Below, in pieces: positions 6,766 through 7,549 of a DNA stretch of 7,549 nt; position 1 is the first letter of the stretch; every line of letters begins with the position of its first letter. Source of the DNA: Actinomycetota bacterium (GTDB lineage Bacteria; Actinomycetota; Thermoleophilia; Gaiellales; Gaiellaceae). Under the pieces are notes generated by a model that worked only from the letters and a program-made list of their open reading frames with translations, was not told the origin of the DNA and searched no databases. The position numbers and the translations under genes were made by a program. Location: NCBI GenBank assembly GCA_013817555.1, contig JACDCN010000095.1, positions 1 to 7,549 of the forward strand. Reading direction: 5' to 3'.

Positions 6766-7549
6766 GTGATCGCGTGTCTCCTCATCCCCGGGTTCGAGCT
6801 GAGAGCGGCACTGCGTTCGCGCCCCGGCCTCTCACTCGTGCCTGCGGCGCTTGCCCCTGACCCGAGCGAGGAACCTCTCTTGGGACCGGTGACTGCAGCG
6901 GCGGATGTGGTAGGTGTCAAGCCGGGGATGCGCCTGGGTGAGGCGCTTGCCACGTGCCCGTCGCTCGTTCTCGTCGACCGCGACCCCGCGTCGGTCGAGC
7001 AGGCGTGGGAAGAGGTTTTGCGCCGCTTAGAGGACACGGGCTTCGCGGTCGATCCCGTCGAGCACGGCGTGGTCGTCTTCGAGACGCATGGCGTCGAGCG
7101 GTTGTACGGAGGCGTGCGGCCTGCACTGGAACGGGCACTCGCAGCTGTCGGCTCGAGCTGGGATCCGCGCATCGGCGCCGCCGGTCGTCGTTTCACCGCA
7201 CTCGCGGCAGCGAGCGTGGCGCGGCCCGGTCAGATCCTGCTCGTCGCGCAGAAGGAAGAGGAGTCTTTCCTCGAGCCGTTGCCGCTTTCGCTCCTTCCTC
7301 TGACGGGAGAGCGTTACGCGGAGCTCGAGGGTCTCGGCCTGCGTAGTATCGGAGAGCTCGCGGAGCTTCCGGCTGGCGCGGTCGCCGAGAGATTGGGCGC
7401 CGACGGGCGCAAGGCCTGGCGCCTTGCCCGCGGCGGAAGAAGCGCAAAGGTACGCGGGCGAAAGCCGGTGGCGGAGCTTGCTGAGGTGCTCGTCTTCCCG
7501 GAGGCCGTGGGAAACGAGCTCACGCTGCGCCGGGCGCTCGGCTCTCTCC
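6766..7549 (+). CDS. imuB: ImuB-like Y-family DNA polymerase homologue, catalytically degenerate; 3' end cut by window edge
   Basis: The frame opens with GTG at 6766 and stays open to the right edge (261 codons). The N-terminus MIACLLIPGFELRAALRSRP matches the start of ImuB proteins, and the Asp-x-Asp of active Y-family enzymes is absent. Where active polymerases have the Ser-x-Asp-Glu pair, this protein has DPVEHGVVVFETHGVERLYGG (96-116), so the second catalytic acidic pair is missing too. GVKPGMRLGEALATCP (50-65) is the fingers-region signature. LEPLPLSLLPL (169-179) and LGLRSIGELAELPAGAVAERLG (190-211) form the linker and helix-hairpin-helix. ImuB acts as a bridging subunit that recruits the error-prone polymerase DnaE2 to the beta clamp in SOS mutagenesis. 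An in-frame stop at 6727-6729 rules out much longer starts, and the GTG sits directly behind the SOS promoter with no Shine-Dalgarno. The little-finger and clamp-binding regions lie outside the window. A diverged DinB paralogue is the alternative. Confidence 0.86.
   Translation, partial: MIACLLIPGFELRAALRSRPGLSLVPAALAPDPSEEPLLGPVTAAADVVGVKPGMRLGEALATCPSLVLVDRDPASVEQAWEEVLRRLEDTGFAVDPVEHGVVVFETHGVERLYGGVRPALERALAAVGSSWDPRIGAAGRRFTALAAASVARPGQILLVAQKEEESFLEPLPLSLLPLTGERYAELEGLGLRSIGELAELPAGAVAERLGADGRKAWRLARGGRSAKVRGRKPVAELAEVLVFPEAVGNELTLRRALGSL

Overview
The window is uniformly GC-rich and tightly packed. It holds three divergently arranged gene pairs with very short gaps, and most genes start with GTG. 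Protein types, the GAAC-N4-GTTC LexA operators and the apparently leaderless gene starts all suggest a high-GC Actinomycetota, possibly a deep-branching class such as Thermoleophilia. The class is inference; no rRNA or other phylogenetic marker is present.

Layout, left to right. Minus strand 1-1092: an S51 (peptidase E-like) peptidase followed, with a 4-nt GTGA overlap, by a P-loop kinase-like protein that runs off the left edge. Plus strand 1119-3716: a complete pyruvate, phosphate dikinase (ppdK). Minus strand 3725-4573: a rhomboid intramembrane protease with an N-terminal zinc-finger domain, convergent with ppdK. Plus strand 4592-6071: a ComB-type 2-phosphosulfolactate phosphatase, then a class I SAM-dependent methyltransferase. 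The methyltransferase is followed by a 25-codon open frame behind the best Shine-Dalgarno sequence in the window, probably the stump of a lost gene. Minus strand 6126-6701: a GNAT acetyltransferase. Plus strand from 6766 to the right edge: the N-terminal part of an ImuB-like, catalytically degenerate Y-family polymerase.

The best regulatory signal lies in the 64-bp gap between the GNAT gene and imuB. Two perfect LexA operators, 17 bp apart, overlay a near-consensus sigma-70 promoter, so imuB is almost certainly an SOS (DNA damage) gene, and the GNAT gene may share that control. The other two divergent gaps, 26 bp and 18 bp, are so short that their promoters must overlap. In both, a TANNNT -10 element can be read in each direction from the same few bases, with the start codon 6-10 nt away, which implies bidirectional leaderless transcription.

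I do not see an unprecedented multi-gene system. The genes are mostly known housekeeping or accessory families. The points most worth following are the tandem SOS operator, the symmetric leaderless promoters and the truncated small frame after the methyltransferase. No interval above 300 bases lacks a gene.
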